This document shows, in pieces, positions 17,074-25,982 of a DNA stretch of 40,390 nucleotides (position 1 is the stretch's first letter; each line of letters opens with the position of its first letter). Source of the DNA: Acidobacteriaceae bacterium. Lineage in GTDB: Bacteria; Acidobacteriota; Terriglobia; Bryobacterales; Bryobacteraceae. Made by a program: the position numbers and the translations under genes. The notes beneath the pieces were generated by a model. The model was not told the origin of the DNA. It saw only the letters and a list, made by a program, of their open reading frames with translations, and ran no database searches. The stretch lies in contig JAFATG010000047.1 in assembly GCA_019244055.1 (NCBI GenBank), forward strand, positions 1 through 40,390, written 5' to 3'.

Positions 17074-17630
17074 AACAGTTCCTTTAATTTCTCCAGGCCG
17101 CGCTGGATGTTCTCGCCGACAGTGGATGTGGAAAGGTTCAACACGTCGGCGATTTCACGATATTTAAGGCCTTGTGACCGAAGAACGAGGCAGTCCCGTT
17201 GCGCCGGGCTCAAGGCCTGAATGGCGCTGTTCATGAGGTCGAGGCGTTCCCGCGCCAGGAGATCCTGCTCCGCCGAATTGGAGCGGGCCGGAGGATCGCC
17301 TGCCAGCGTCACATCAGCCAAAAAATCCGTCCTGCTCGAGCGGAAAGCCGATTGCGAATTACGCGCCAGATTGTGAGCCACACGATAAAGCCAGGCGCGA
17401 AGATTTGTCCGGTCCCCTCGAGCGAGGAGGTGCTCTTGCAGTTTCAAAAAGCATTCCTGCACGATTTCAAACGCAGTTTCCGGGTCGATACCAAGGAACG
17501 CAACGTAACGCCGGAGCGAGAGTTGTTCCCGGTCGTACTGCTCAAGAATCAGCCGCTGAACAGAAGTATCTTCCAGTAGATCTGTTTCCCACACCGCGCC
17601 CGCCATTGCGAGATTTCCCACGGATTCCAT
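17070..17630 (-). CDS. ECF-type RNA polymerase sigma factor
   Basis: This 186-residue sigma-70 family protein lacks region 1 and 3, as ECF factors do. Region 2 spans about residues 35-95, with GIDPETAFEIVQECFLKLQE and the promoter-melting segment NLRAWLYRVAHNLARN. Region 4 covers about 130-186, with ALSPAQRDCLVLRSQGLKYR and the helix-turn-helix EIADVLNLSTSTVGENIQRG. The C-terminus ends in a plain LEKLKELL. The first-gene position before its cognate anti-sigma factor, overlapping it by 4 nt, is standard. It should control its own operon, possibly through to the rhamnosidase. The start is ATG 17630; ATG 17606 is an alternative with the signature intact. Confidence 0.95.
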   Translation of the reverse strand: MESVGNLAMAGAVWETDLLEDTSVQRLILEQYDREQLSLRRYVAFLGIDPETAFEIVQECFLKLQEHLLARGDRTNLRAWLYRVAHNLARNSQSAFRSSRTDFLADVTLAGDPPARSNSAEQDLLARERLDLMNSAIQALSPAQRDCLVLRSQGLKYREIADVLNLSTSTVGENIQRGLEKLKELL

Positions 17631-17689
17631 GACTATCCCACAATAATTGAGGAACTCCCAGCCAATCTAAGCCGTGCAAAAACAGCGAG

Positions 17690-17748
17690 GGCCACAAGAG
17701 AGTTTTTGGGGGAGTTGCACTTGGGGTTGGGATTACTCTCCTGTGGCC
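17690..17748. repeat. Long imperfect inverted repeat in the sigma/DinB intergenic region
   Basis: Arms GGCCACAAGAGAGT (17690-17703) and ACTCTCCTGTGGCC (17735-17748) pair at 13 of 14 positions around a 31-nt G-rich loop. They lie between the divergent sigma factor and DinB-like genes. This could be an operator, a folded leader or a degenerate mobile-repeat unit. The remainder of 17631-17861 shows nothing clear. Confidence 0.5.
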
Positions 17749-17861
17749 TGGCGTCTCGCATGCTAGGTGCCTATGAAACAGTCGGGAATTAGTGTTTTCC
17801 GGCTGAGCGGGGGAAAAATAGCGCTGCAGGGTGCAGCAGGCATTGCTAGTCTGGATAAATT

Positions 17862-18410
17862 ATGGGAACAACTAGCGCCGAAAATGTTCGTGACCTGCGT
17901 TACCCGATTGGCCGCTTTGAGCCTCCCCAGACGGTGACCCGTAAGCAACGCGATGCTTGGATTGGCGATCTGGAGCGTTTCCCTGCCGACCTGACGAGAG
18001 CGGTCAGAGACCTCAATGATGCGCAGCTTGATACGGCCTACCGCCCGGGCGGCTGGACAGTACGTCAGCTTGTTCATCATCTTCCGGACAGCCATCTGAA
18101 CGCCTACGTGCGATTCCGCCTAGCCCTCACCGAGATCACGCCCGTTATCAAGCCGTATGACGAAGCAGCCTGGGCGCGACTGCCCGATGCCAATACGGCG
18201 CCAATCGAGCCGTCGTTAAAACTTCTCGAAAGCCTACATATCCGTTTAACGCTGCTCCTTCGATCGATGCAGGATGCCGACTTCGCCAGAAGCTTCCAGC
18301 ATCCGGAGCTCGGAGACGTGCGGCTGGATAGGAATCTTGCGCTGTATTCGTGGCACGGCCTACATCATTTGGCGCATATTACAGGCCTGAAAGAACGAGA
18401 GGGTTGGTAG
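17862..18410 (+). CDS. DinB/YfiT-family putative metal-dependent hydrolase or thiol transferase
   Basis: This 182-residue four-helix-bundle protein closely resembles the YfiT/BstA branch of the DinB superfamily. It has DLRYPIGRFEPP at the N-terminus and a helix with QLDTAYRPGGWTVRQLVHHL. The metal-binding histidines are in VHHLPDSHLNAYVR (about residues 66-79) and, near the C-terminus, LYSWHGLHHLAHITGL. Members bind Ni or Zn through three histidines. BstA is a bacillithiol S-transferase, but whether this organism uses bacillithiol cannot be judged here. No strong Shine-Dalgarno is present before the ATG. The gene is convergent with the GH15 gene, 4 nt apart. Confidence 0.92.
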   Translation: MGTTSAENVRDLRYPIGRFEPPQTVTRKQRDAWIGDLERFPADLTRAVRDLNDAQLDTAYRPGGWTVRQLVHHLPDSHLNAYVRFRLALTEITPVIKPYDEAAWARLPDANTAPIEPSLKLLESLHIRLTLLLRSMQDADFARSFQHPELGDVRLDRNLALYSWHGLHHLAHITGLKEREGW

Positions 18411-18414
18411 TCAG

Positions 18415-20211
18415 TCAGCAACACGCGCGATGATGCGCCGGGCCTTTGGCGCTGCAGAGATTATGCGCGGTATTGACAAGCGCCAGATGTGAGAACGCTT
18501 GGGGAAAGTTGCCGAGCTGGCGGCGTTCCTTGGGATCGTATTCCTCCGAAAGCAGACCCACGTCGTTGCGAACAGCCAGGAGCTGCTCGAATAAATTGCG
18601 AGCATCCTCATGGCGGCCCTGCAATATGTAGTTGTCAGCCAGCCAGAAGCTGCACGCGAGGAAAACGCCTTCATCGCCGCCGCCTAACCCGTCCACATTG
18701 CTGCCGGTGTTATATCGCGCGACGAAACCATCGTGCAGCAGAGATTTCTCGATCGCCGCGACGGTGCTGAGCATTCGTGGATCGCGCGCGGGCAGGAACC
18801 CGACGAGCGGCATCATGAGCACACTGGCGTCCAGTTCCGTGCTGCCGAAATATTGAACAAAAGCCTGAGCATGCCGGCTGAACCCGAGACGGCACACGTC
18901 CTCATGTATCTCCGAACGGAGCCTTTTCCAACGCTCCAACGGGCCTTGCTCACCGAATTCCTCGATCGTGCGAACTGCGCGATCCACGGCCACCCAGGCC
19001 ATAACTTTCGAAAATGTAAACTGGCGGCGTCCTCCGCGGATCTCCCAAATGCCATCATCTGGTTCGGGCCAAATCTTCTCGAGATGTTCCACCAGCTCGC
19101 GTTGGAGAGCCCAGCTCTCGTCGGATTTGCGAAGGCCTTTGTTGCGCGCTAGATAGAGCGAATCGAGCACTTCGCCGTAGACATCAAGTTGCAGTTGAGC
19201 GGCGGCTGCGTTCCCGATGCGAACCGGTCTTGATCCTTCATAACCATAGAGTTCCACGAGCTCGAATTCGGTGAGGCGGCGTTCACCAGCAACGCCGTAC
19301 ATGATCTGCATTTGCGCGGGATCTCCCGCAACGGCACGGAGCAGCCAATCCCTCCAGGCTTTGGCTTCATCGATGAAACCGGCTTCGAGCAGCGCGTACA
19401 GCGTGAAAGTGGAATCGCGCAACCAACAGAAGCGGTAATCCCAATTGCGAACGCCGCCGACGCCTTCAGGAAGAGAGGTCGTGGGGGCAGCGACAATACC
19501 GCCGGTGCGATGATCGGTCAACGCTTTGAGGGTGATGATGGAGCGCAGAACCGCCTCGGAATACTCGCCTTTGGGAGTGTGCTGGCTGGACCATTTCTGC
19601 CAAGCATGAGTGACATTGGCCACAATTTCCTTAGCGGGCTTCGGATTAGGGAGCGGTGCGTAGGAGGGAGACCAGGTGAGAACGAACGGGATCTCCTGGC
19701 CTTCGGCGATTTCGAATTCAGCGCGAGTCGTCAGGTCTTCCCCGCGGAGCTCAACGGGCGAGTCAATCATTAAGCGCTCGGCGCCTGCGATCGCCTGAAT
19801 CCGATTTTTGTCCAGGCTGCGAACCCAAGGAACGACTTGCCCGTAATCGAAGCGCATGATGAGCTCCATTTGCATTGCAACGCGGCCGCGCAAACCCCGA
19901 ACCAACCGGACCACGTCTTGATGCTGGCTACGCTGATCCATGCAGTCGACGAGAACGACTGAGCCTTCGGGCGTACTGAATTCTGTTTCCAACACCAGAG
20001 TGCCTTGACGGTAATGGCGTGTAACCTTTGGGTGTTCGCTTTGAGGGGTGATGATCCAACGTCCGTTCCATTTCGAACCGAGCAGGGAGGCGAAGCAGGC
20101 AGGAGAATCGAAACGCGGAAAGCCGAGCCAGTCAATAGAACCATTCCGGCCCACGAGCGCAGCGGTCGCGTTATTGCCGATGAGCGCGTAATCTTCAATC
20201 AAGAGCGTCAT
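18415..20211 (-). CDS. GH15 glucoamylase/trehalase-like glycoside hydrolase
   Basis: This 598-residue enzyme of the GH15 family releases glucose from alpha-glucosides; bacterial relatives with this N-terminus include trehalases and glucodextranase-like enzymes. The N-terminal beta domain starts IEDYALIGNNATAALVGRNG then SIDWLGFPRFDSPACFASLL, the standard family opening. The (alpha/alpha)6 barrel shows GGVRNWDYRFCWLRDSTFT around residues 236-254, FIDEAKAWRDWLLRAVAG, and VELYGYEGSRPVRIGNAAAA (around 319). Near the C-terminus is LGGGDEGVFLACSFWLADN, whose DEGVF Glu is a likely catalytic residue. It has no signal peptide, so it should be cytoplasmic and act on trehalose or imported oligosaccharides (inference). 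It follows the glucose dehydrogenase-like gene by 14 nt, so released glucose could be oxidised directly by its neighbour. Confidence 0.93.
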   Translation of the reverse strand: MTLLIEDYALIGNNATAALVGRNGSIDWLGFPRFDSPACFASLLGSKWNGRWIITPQSEHPKVTRHYRQGTLVLETEFSTPEGSVVLVDCMDQRSQHQDVVRLVRGLRGRVAMQMELIMRFDYGQVVPWVRSLDKNRIQAIAGAERLMIDSPVELRGEDLTTRAEFEIAEGQEIPFVLTWSPSYAPLPNPKPAKEIVANVTHAWQKWSSQHTPKGEYSEAVLRSIITLKALTDHRTGGIVAAPTTSLPEGVGGVRNWDYRFCWLRDSTFTLYALLEAGFIDEAKAWRDWLLRAVAGDPAQMQIMYGVAGERRLTEFELVELYGYEGSRPVRIGNAAAAQLQLDVYGEVLDSLYLARNKGLRKSDESWALQRELVEHLEKIWPEPDDGIWEIRGGRRQFTFSKVMAWVAVDRAVRTIEEFGEQGPLERWKRLRSEIHEDVCRLGFSRHAQAFVQYFGSTELDASVLMMPLVGFLPARDPRMLSTVAAIEKSLLHDGFVARYNTGSNVDGLGGGDEGVFLACSFWLADNYILQGRHEDARNLFEQLLAVRNDVGLLSEEYDPKERRQLGNFPQAFSHLALVNTAHNLCSAKGPAHHRACC

Positions 20212-20225
20212 AGCAGCAGGTGCAG

Positions 20226-21275
20226 CTATGCCGAAGCAAGTTGAAGGACCACCTTAATGTCATCGGGATCGCGTTTCAGCGCGTCTTCGAAGTTCGCTAG
20301 CGGAACGCGGCGCGAGATCAGCCGGGAGATCCAGTTTCGATCCGCCTTTAAGAGAGCTTGCTTGGCCAACTCGTAATGCCGATGATTGGCATTCACACAC
20401 CCGAATATGACGGCATTCTCCAGCACGAGACAGCGATTTATCTTGCCGAAATCGATGCTCTGCGCCTGATTGCGCGAAGAGACGCCAAGTAGACACAGAA
20501 TGCCGTCGCTGGCCATGTGAGCCATGGTTTCAACAATCACTTCCGCAACACCTGTGCACTCGATCGTCACGTCCGGAGCAAAGCCGATCTTATTCACGGG
20601 ACCGGTGTGGTACGTGCCGCCAAGATCGTGCACCAATTGCGGCTTAAGGCCTTCCTTGACGACATCCAAGACATGAACATCGAGGCCGCGCTGTTTTCCT
20701 AGTAACGCCGCCAGCAACCCGATAGGACCCGCGCCGGTGACCAGCAGCGTGCGCGGCTCCCACCTGGCGCGTTCGCCAATGCGGCTGATGTGATCCCAGG
20801 CCTTCGCGACTATGGTGGTCGGCTCCATGAGAACGCCAATAGTGTCGAGGGTTGGCTCGAGGCCGAGAGCAAACTCCGGTTCAATGCGCCAGTACTCGGA
20901 ACCGAATCCGTTTCGTTCCTTTATGCCACGCTCAGTGTACTTCCCATTGCGGCACATGTCCCACTGACCTACCGCGCAGGCGAGGCACGGAACCGGATCG
21001 GGCCGGCGAACAATGCCAACAATGAGATCGCCCTTATTGAACCCGCTGCCTGGCGGGGCTTCTTCGACCCGTCCAAATGACTCATGGCCGAGAATCAGAT
21101 GGTTGCTTCCCGGGGGCGCCCAGCCGTATTCGGCGCGAATCAATTCGAAGTCGGTACCGCAGATCCCCAATTCCAGGGCTTTTACGAGAATCGAGCCGTC
21201 GCCTGAAGGAGGATCTGGAACATCTTTAACCGCGGCGGAATTCGCCTTTCCCGGGACTATTGTTAGGGCCTTCAT
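20226..21275 (-). CDS. Zinc MDR dehydrogenase, glucose 1-dehydrogenase-like
   Basis: This 349-residue protein resembles the archaeal-type NAD(P) glucose dehydrogenases of the medium-chain dehydrogenase/reductase superfamily, which convert glucose to gluconolactone. The catalytic zinc site is ELGICGTDFELI (residues 34-45) plus LILGHESFGRVEE. The structural-zinc cysteine cluster is thinned: CLACAVGQWDMCRNG has three cysteines. The glucose-dehydrogenase signature GKYTERGIKERNGFGSEYW follows, then FALGLEPTLDTIGVLMEPTT and the dinucleotide fold [16 protein letters not shown] start at ATG 21275 (MKALTIVPGKANSAA), where homology begins; the frame extends 19 codons further without similarity. It pairs with the GH15 gene 14 nt downstream. 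The gene is divergent from tdh, with 169 nt between the starts. Confidence 0.9.
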   Translation of the reverse strand: MKALTIVPGKANSAAVKDVPDPPSGDGSILVKALELGICGTDFELIRAEYGWAPPGSNHLILGHESFGRVEEAPPGSGFNKGDLIVGIVRRPDPVPCLACAVGQWDMCRNGKYTERGIKERNGFGSEYWRIEPEFALGLEPTLDTIGVLMEPTTIVAKAWDHISRIGERARWEPRTLLVTGAGPIGLLAALLGKQRGLDVHVLDVVKEGLKPQLVHDLGGTYHTGPVNKIGFAPDVTIECTGVAEVIVETMAHMASDGILCLLGVSSRNQAQSIDFGKINRCLVLENAVIFGCVNANHRHYELAKQALLKADRNWISRLISRRVPLANFEDALKRDPDDIKVVLQLASA

Positions 21276-21444
21276 AAGAGATTTTCGATAGTGAGAGCAA
21301 GCTGCTGGCGCGAGCGTTTCTGCGCCGTCCAAAAGCTTCCGCTTGGTAGATGAGAAAGGGGCAATTTAGTAACAACTCGCAGGGAACTACAGAGTCGGGG
21401 ATACCATGCGAGTAGATGAAACGTGATGACGGAACGGACTTGCC

Positions 21445-22479
21445 ATGAAAGCGTTGGTGAAGAGCCAACGGGCGCCGGGGTTGTGGTTAGAGAATATAGC
21501 TGAGCCAACGATCGGAATCAACGATGTTCTGATTCGAGTAAGTCACACGGGAATTTGCGGCACCGATCTTCATATCTACGAGTGGGACGAATGGGCGCGA
21601 GCGACCATTCCCGTGCCGATGGCGATCGGCCATGAGTTTGTCGGCGAGATTATCGATGTTGGAGCAAACGTAAACGATTTTCATCCCGGTGAGATCGTCA
21701 GCGGCGAGGGGCATGTGGTCTGTGGCCGCTGCCGCAATTGTTTAGCCGGTCGGCGGCATCTGTGCGCGCACACCCAAGGAGTGGGGGTGAACAGGCCGGG
21801 AGCTTTCGCCGAATACATTGCGCTTCCGATGAGCAATATCTGGCGGCACAATTCAAAGATCAATCGCGAAATTGCGGCCATTTTCGATCCCTTCGGGAAC
21901 GCAGTGCATACTGCGCTTTCATTTGCAGTACTTGGAGAGGACGTACTGATCACGGGCGCCGGGCCGATCGGGCTAATGGCAATTCCTGTCGTGCGCCATG
22001 CGGGAGCGAGATATGTAGCAGTTACCGACCTGAATCCTTGTCGGCTCGAGCTGGCACGCAAGATGGGGGCGACGCTTGCGGTGGATCCAAGGCAAACCTC
22101 GATTCGCGAAATCCAACAGCGACTGGGAATGCAGGAGGGGTTCGATGTCGGATTGGAGATGTCGGGCACTCCTTCCGCATTTCGTGACATGCTCGCGAAC
22201 ATGAGCCACGGCGCCAAAATCGCGATGCTCGGGATTCCGAGCAAAGAAATGGCAATTGACTGGCACCAGGTGATCTTCAACATGCTCACAATCAAAGGAA
22301 TCTACGGCCGCGAGATGTACGAGACGTGGTACAAGATGACGGTGATGCTGGAATCCGGCTTGGATATCACGCCAGTGATCACGCACCGCTTTTCGTATTG
22401 CGAATACGACAAGGGTTTCGAAGCAATGCGATCGGGAAACTCGGGCAAGGTGATTCTCGACTGGACTCATGTATCGTAA
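21445..22479 (+). CDS. tdh: L-threonine 3-dehydrogenase
   Basis: This enzyme oxidises L-threonine to 2-amino-3-ketobutyrate with NAD, using zinc. The 344-residue length is typical. Catalytic zinc ligands are Cys38 in [18 protein letters not shown] and His63-Glu64 in IGHEFVGEI. The structural zinc cysteines are 93, 96, 99 and 107 in [17 protein letters not shown]. The dinucleotide fold is [16 protein letters not shown]. Family-specific C-terminal features are [20 protein letters not shown] and the closing [10 protein letters not shown]. It opens a plus-strand operon with sdaA (27 nt later) and kbl, which carries the second step of the same pathway. Confidence 0.97.
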   Translation: MKALVKSQRAPGLWLENIAEPTIGINDVLIRVSHTGICGTDLHIYEWDEWARATIPVPMAIGHEFVGEIIDVGANVNDFHPGEIVSGEGHVVCGRCRNCLAGRRHLCAHTQGVGVNRPGAFAEYIALPMSNIWRHNSKINREIAAIFDPFGNAVHTALSFAVLGEDVLITGAGPIGLMAIPVVRHAGARYVAVTDLNPCRLELARKMGATLAVDPRQTSIREIQQRLGMQEGFDVGLEMSGTPSAFRDMLANMSHGAKIAMLGIPSKEMAIDWHQVIFNMLTIKGIYGREMYETWYKMTVMLESGLDITPVITHRFSYCEYDKGFEAMRSGNSGKVILDWTHVS

Positions 22480-22506
22480 GTCGGCGACCTTTAAAGCCGG
22501 GTGCGC

Positions 22507-23871
22507 ATGAAGACCAGCGTCTTCGATCTTTTCAAAATCGGGATTGGTCCTTCAAGCTCACATACGGTTGGACCGATGCGGGCAGCGCTGCGCTTTACGG
22601 AGCGGCTGCTGGAATCGGGGCGTCTGAATTCGGTTCGCCGCGTGTTCGCCGAATTGTATGGCTCGCTCGCTCTGACAGGAATCGGGCATGGTACCGATCG
22701 CGCGCTTCTGCTCGGATTGTCTGGAGAGAAGCCTGAGGAATTAGATCCCGAAACGATTCGAGCCAAGCTCGACAGAATTCGAAGCAGCAAGACATTGCGG
22801 CTGCTGAGCGTGCACGCAATCGGATTTGAAGAGGCGCGGGATCTTGTCTTTCACGAAGATAAGCGGCTACCGGGCCACCCAAACGGGATGAAGTTTACGG
22901 CGTTCGACACAGCAGGAGATGTGCTGTCGAGCGAAATCTACTACTCGGTGGGAGGCGGCTTCATCGTGCGCGGGGGAGAGGCAGTTGATAGCGAGCCCGA
23001 GGCATTACATGTGCCATATCCATTTTCCAATGGGGCCGAACTACTGGAGCAGGCGGAACGGAACGGATTGCCTATTTGGGATTTGATGCTGCGGAATGAG
23101 AGCGCGCTGCGGAGCGAGCAGGAAGTGCGCGATCACATGCGCAGGATCTGGTCTGTGATGGATGCCTCGATCGAGCGCGGGTTGCATACGGAAGGAATTC
23201 TGCCCGGCGGATTGAAAGTCCGCAGAAGGGCGCCACGCCTACTGAAGAAGATCGAATCGCAAGGGGCGAACAATCCGCTGAAGGCGATGGATTGGCCGAA
23301 TGTCTTTGCGATGGCGGTGAACGAGGAGAATGCGGCGGGCGGCCGGGTGGTAACGGCTCCGACTAACGGCGCCGCCGGATTGATTCCCGCTGTAGGACGA
23401 TACTATCGCCAGTTTCTGCCCGAGAGTTCGAATGAAGGTTTAATGCGCTACCTCCTGACCGCTGGGGCAATCGGGATCCTCTATAAGGAGAACGCCTCGA
23501 TTTCGGGAGCCGAGGTGGGCTGCCAGGGCGAAGTTGGCGTGGCGTGCTCGATGGCTGCGGCTGGCTTGGCGGGCGCGCTGGGTGCGAGCAATGAAGAGGT
23601 GGAACACGCCGCCGAAATTGGAATGGAGCACCACTTGGGGATGACGTGCGATCCCATTGGCGGCCTGGTGCAGATTCCTTGTATCGAAAGGAATGCCATC
23701 GGAGCGGTGAAGGCTATTAACGCGTGCCGCATGGCGATGCAGGAGGGCGGCGAGCATAAAGTGTCGCTGGACCAAGTGATTCGAACGATGTATCAGACAG
23801 GTTTGGATATGCAATCGCGCTACAAAGAGACCGCGCTGGCCGGACTGGCGGTGAACGTGAAGGATTGCTGA
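22507..23871 (+). CDS. sdaA: L-serine ammonia-lyase, iron-sulfur type
   Basis: This enzyme deaminates L-serine to pyruvate and ammonia with a catalytic [4Fe-4S] cluster. The 454-residue single-chain form begins [20 protein letters not shown], the beta-domain signature. The alpha domain has [14 protein letters not shown] (residues 283-296) and [20 protein letters not shown], with Cys339, Cys347, Cys381 (GMTCDPIGG) and Cys392 (QIPCIE) as cluster candidates. An in-frame GTG lies two codons before the chosen ATG. It sits between tdh and kbl. Glycine made by those two could be converted to serine by GlyA (not in the window) and then to pyruvate here. Confidence 0.97.
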   Translation: MKTSVFDLFKIGIGPSSSHTVGPMRAALRFTERLLESGRLNSVRRVFAELYGSLALTGIGHGTDRALLLGLSGEKPEELDPETIRAKLDRIRSSKTLRLLSVHAIGFEEARDLVFHEDKRLPGHPNGMKFTAFDTAGDVLSSEIYYSVGGGFIVRGGEAVDSEPEALHVPYPFSNGAELLEQAERNGLPIWDLMLRNESALRSEQEVRDHMRRIWSVMDASIERGLHTEGILPGGLKVRRRAPRLLKKIESQGANNPLKAMDWPNVFAMAVNEENAAGGRVVTAPTNGAAGLIPAVGRYYRQFLPESSNEGLMRYLLTAGAIGILYKENASISGAEVGCQGEVGVACSMAAAGLAGALGASNEEVEHAAEIGMEHHLGMTCDPIGGLVQIPCIERNAIGAVKAINACRMAMQEGGEHKVSLDQVIRTMYQTGLDMQSRYKETALAGLAVNVKDC

Positions 23872-23883
23872 GAAGGAGATTGT

Positions 23884-25065
23884 ATGTACGCGAGTGTTGA
23901 ACCGTATTTAGAGCAGAAGATTCGCGATATTGAAGCCGCGGGATTATTCAAGCGCGAGCGGCTGATTGAGAGCCCACAGCAAGCAGAAGTGAAGGTCGGT
24001 GGCGATTCGGTCCTGGTGCTGTGCGCGAACAACTATCTTGGCCTTGCGAATCATCCGGCAGTAGTGGAAGCGGCGCACAAGGCGCTCGATGAGTGGGGAT
24101 ATGGGTTATCGAGCGTGCGCTTTATCTGTGGGACACAATCGATCCACAAGCGCCTGGAGAAAGCGCTGAGCGATTTTCTCGGGACGGAAGACACGATTCT
24201 GTACACGTCTTGCTTTGATGCGAACGGTGGATTATTCGAGACCCTAATGGAGGCGGAAGACGCGATCATCAGTGACGAGCTGAATCACGCCAGCATCATC
24301 GACGGAGTGCGGCTTTCGAAGGCGCAGCGCTTCCGCTACAAGAACGGGGACATGGCGGATCTCGAAGTCAAGCTCAAGGAAGCGAGCGGGCTGCGCAACA
24401 AGATCATTGCCACGGACGGCGTCTTTTCGATGGACGGGTACGTGGCGAAATTACCGGAGATCTGCGATCTGGCCGAGCGATACAACGCCATGGTTATGGT
24501 AGACGATTCGCATGCGGTTGGATTCATGGGCAAACACGGACGGGGAACCCATGAATATCACAACGTGATGGGCCGGATAGATGTCATCACAGGGACGCTT
24601 GGCAAGGCATTGGGCGGAGCGAGTGGTGGCTACACGAGCGGGCGCAAGGAAATCATCGAGCTGCTGCGGCAGAGATCGCGGCCCTATCTGTTTTCTAATT
24701 CCGTAGCTCCGGCGATCGTTGGCGCGTCGTTGAAAGTGCTAGAGCTGTTAAGCGAGACCTCCGATCTGCGGGAGCGGCTGTTCTCAAATACGAAGATGTT
24801 TCGGGACCGGATGACGGCAAAGGGATTCCAGATCCTTCCGGGTGAACATCCGATTGTGCCGGTGATGTTAGGCGATGCTTCGCTGGCGACCAAGATCGCA
24901 GACGCACTGCTGAAACGAGGCGTGTATGTGATCGGATTCTCCTATCCCGTCGTTCCCCAGGGAAAGGCACGGATCCGGGTGCAAGTCTCGGCGGCGCATA
25001 CGCCCGAAGAGCTGGAATTTGCGGCCGAGCAGTTTGGGGAGTGCAAACGGAGTTTAGGGATCTGA
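23884..25065 (+). CDS. kbl: Glycine C-acetyltransferase (2-amino-3-ketobutyrate CoA ligase)
   Basis: This PLP enzyme of the alpha-oxoamine synthase family cleaves 2-amino-3-ketobutyrate with CoA into glycine and acetyl-CoA. The 393-residue length matches the family. Visible motifs are [63 protein letters not shown] (Asp207 and His210) and the PLP lysine Lys241 in [25 protein letters not shown] lies before the ATG and supports the start. The gene is 12 nt after sdaA and completes the Tdh/Kbl threonine degradation pair. AONS (BioF) is a paralogue, but the adjacent tdh strongly favours Kbl. Confidence 0.97.
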   Translation: MYASVEPYLEQKIRDIEAAGLFKRERLIESPQQAEVKVGGDSVLVLCANNYLGLANHPAVVEAAHKALDEWGYGLSSVRFICGTQSIHKRLEKALSDFLGTEDTILYTSCFDANGGLFETLMEAEDAIISDELNHASIIDGVRLSKAQRFRYKNGDMADLEVKLKEASGLRNKIIATDGVFSMDGYVAKLPEICDLAERYNAMVMVDDSHAVGFMGKHGRGTHEYHNVMGRIDVITGTLGKALGGASGGYTSGRKEIIELLRQRSRPYLFSNSVAPAIVGASLKVLELLSETSDLRERLFSNTKMFRDRMTAKGFQILPGEHPIVPVMLGDASLATKIADALLKRGVYVIGFSYPVVPQGKARIRVQVSAAHTPEELEFAAEQFGECKRSLGI

Positions 25066-25069
25066 CGAG

Positions 25070-25948
25070 ATGCTGCGCGCCGCGACCGTCGCGATGAGCG
25101 CGATCCTCTGTGCAGGAATCGTGTGGGGGCAATCAAATGAGCATCGCACGATCCTCCTTTGGCCGGAGGGTGCTCCGGGCGCACAGGGCGAAACGGAGGC
25201 GGACACACCATCACTGACGCTCTATCCGGCTTCGGACGCGAACAAGGTTCCGACAGGAGTTGTGGTGTGTCCCGGCGGCGGATATGTACATCTTGCGATG
25301 GATTACGAGGGGTTTGAAATCGCGGAGTGGCTGAATAAACTGGGAATTTCCGCTTTCGTTTTGAGATATCGGCTGGGCCCGAAATACCACTACCCGGTTC
25401 AGCTTCAGGACGCGCAACGCGCTATTCGATACGTCCGGCTGCATGCGCAGGAATTTGGAGTACAGCCGGATCGCATTGGAATTTGGGGCTTCTCGGCAGG
25501 CGGGCATCTGGCATCGACTGTTGGGACGCATTTCGATGCGGGAGACAAGGGCTCCAGGGACGTGATTGAGCAGCAGAGCTCGCGGCCGGACTTCATGATT
25601 CTCGCCTATCCGGTTATCACGATGATGGACCCGTACGTGCACCGGGGCTCGTTGCACGCGCTTTTAGGAGATGATCCTGATCCGCGCCTCGTCCGGCTTC
25701 TATCCAATGAATTGCAGGTGACACGGCGGACCCCCCCAACGTTCTTGTTCCATACTGCGAATGACAACGTTGTACCGGTAGAGAACAGCATCGAGTTCGA
25801 CGAAGCTCTCAACAAAGCCGGCGTACCCGCGGAAATGCACATTTATCTCAAAGGCCGCCACGGCGTGGGGCTTGCGGCGGACGATCCGGTCCTGCGCACG
25901 TGGCCGGACCGGCTGGCAGATTGGCTGAGAGTCCAGGGACTGCGATAG
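25070..25948 (+). CDS. Secreted alpha/beta hydrolase, acetyl-esterase/xylanase-esterase-like
   Basis: This 292-residue exported esterase of the alpha/beta hydrolase fold is close to the BD-FAE/acetyl xylan esterase type that removes acyl groups from carbohydrates. After a short signal (ATVAMSAILCAGIVWGQ) comes the family opening LLWPEGAPGAQGETEADTPS. The oxyanion-hole VVVCPGGGYVHLAMDYEG follows, then IGIWGFSAGGHLAST with the nucleophile Ser. The acid Asp is in LFHTANDNVVPVENS and the His in LKGRHGVGLA. The start lies 4 nt after kbl, so it shares the transcript although its function is unrelated. It may serve glycan breakdown with the many hydrolases in the window. Confidence 0.92.
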   Translation: MLRAATVAMSAILCAGIVWGQSNEHRTILLWPEGAPGAQGETEADTPSLTLYPASDANKVPTGVVVCPGGGYVHLAMDYEGFEIAEWLNKLGISAFVLRYRLGPKYHYPVQLQDAQRAIRYVRLHAQEFGVQPDRIGIWGFSAGGHLASTVGTHFDAGDKGSRDVIEQQSSRPDFMILAYPVITMMDPYVHRGSLHALLGDDPDPRLVRLLSNELQVTRRTPPTFLFHTANDNVVPVENSIEFDEALNKAGVPAEMHIYLKGRHGVGLAADDPVLRTWPDRLADWLRVQGLR

Positions 25949-25982
25949 ACTGCCGGGGTAATTCTTTCGAAGGGAGGTTCAT

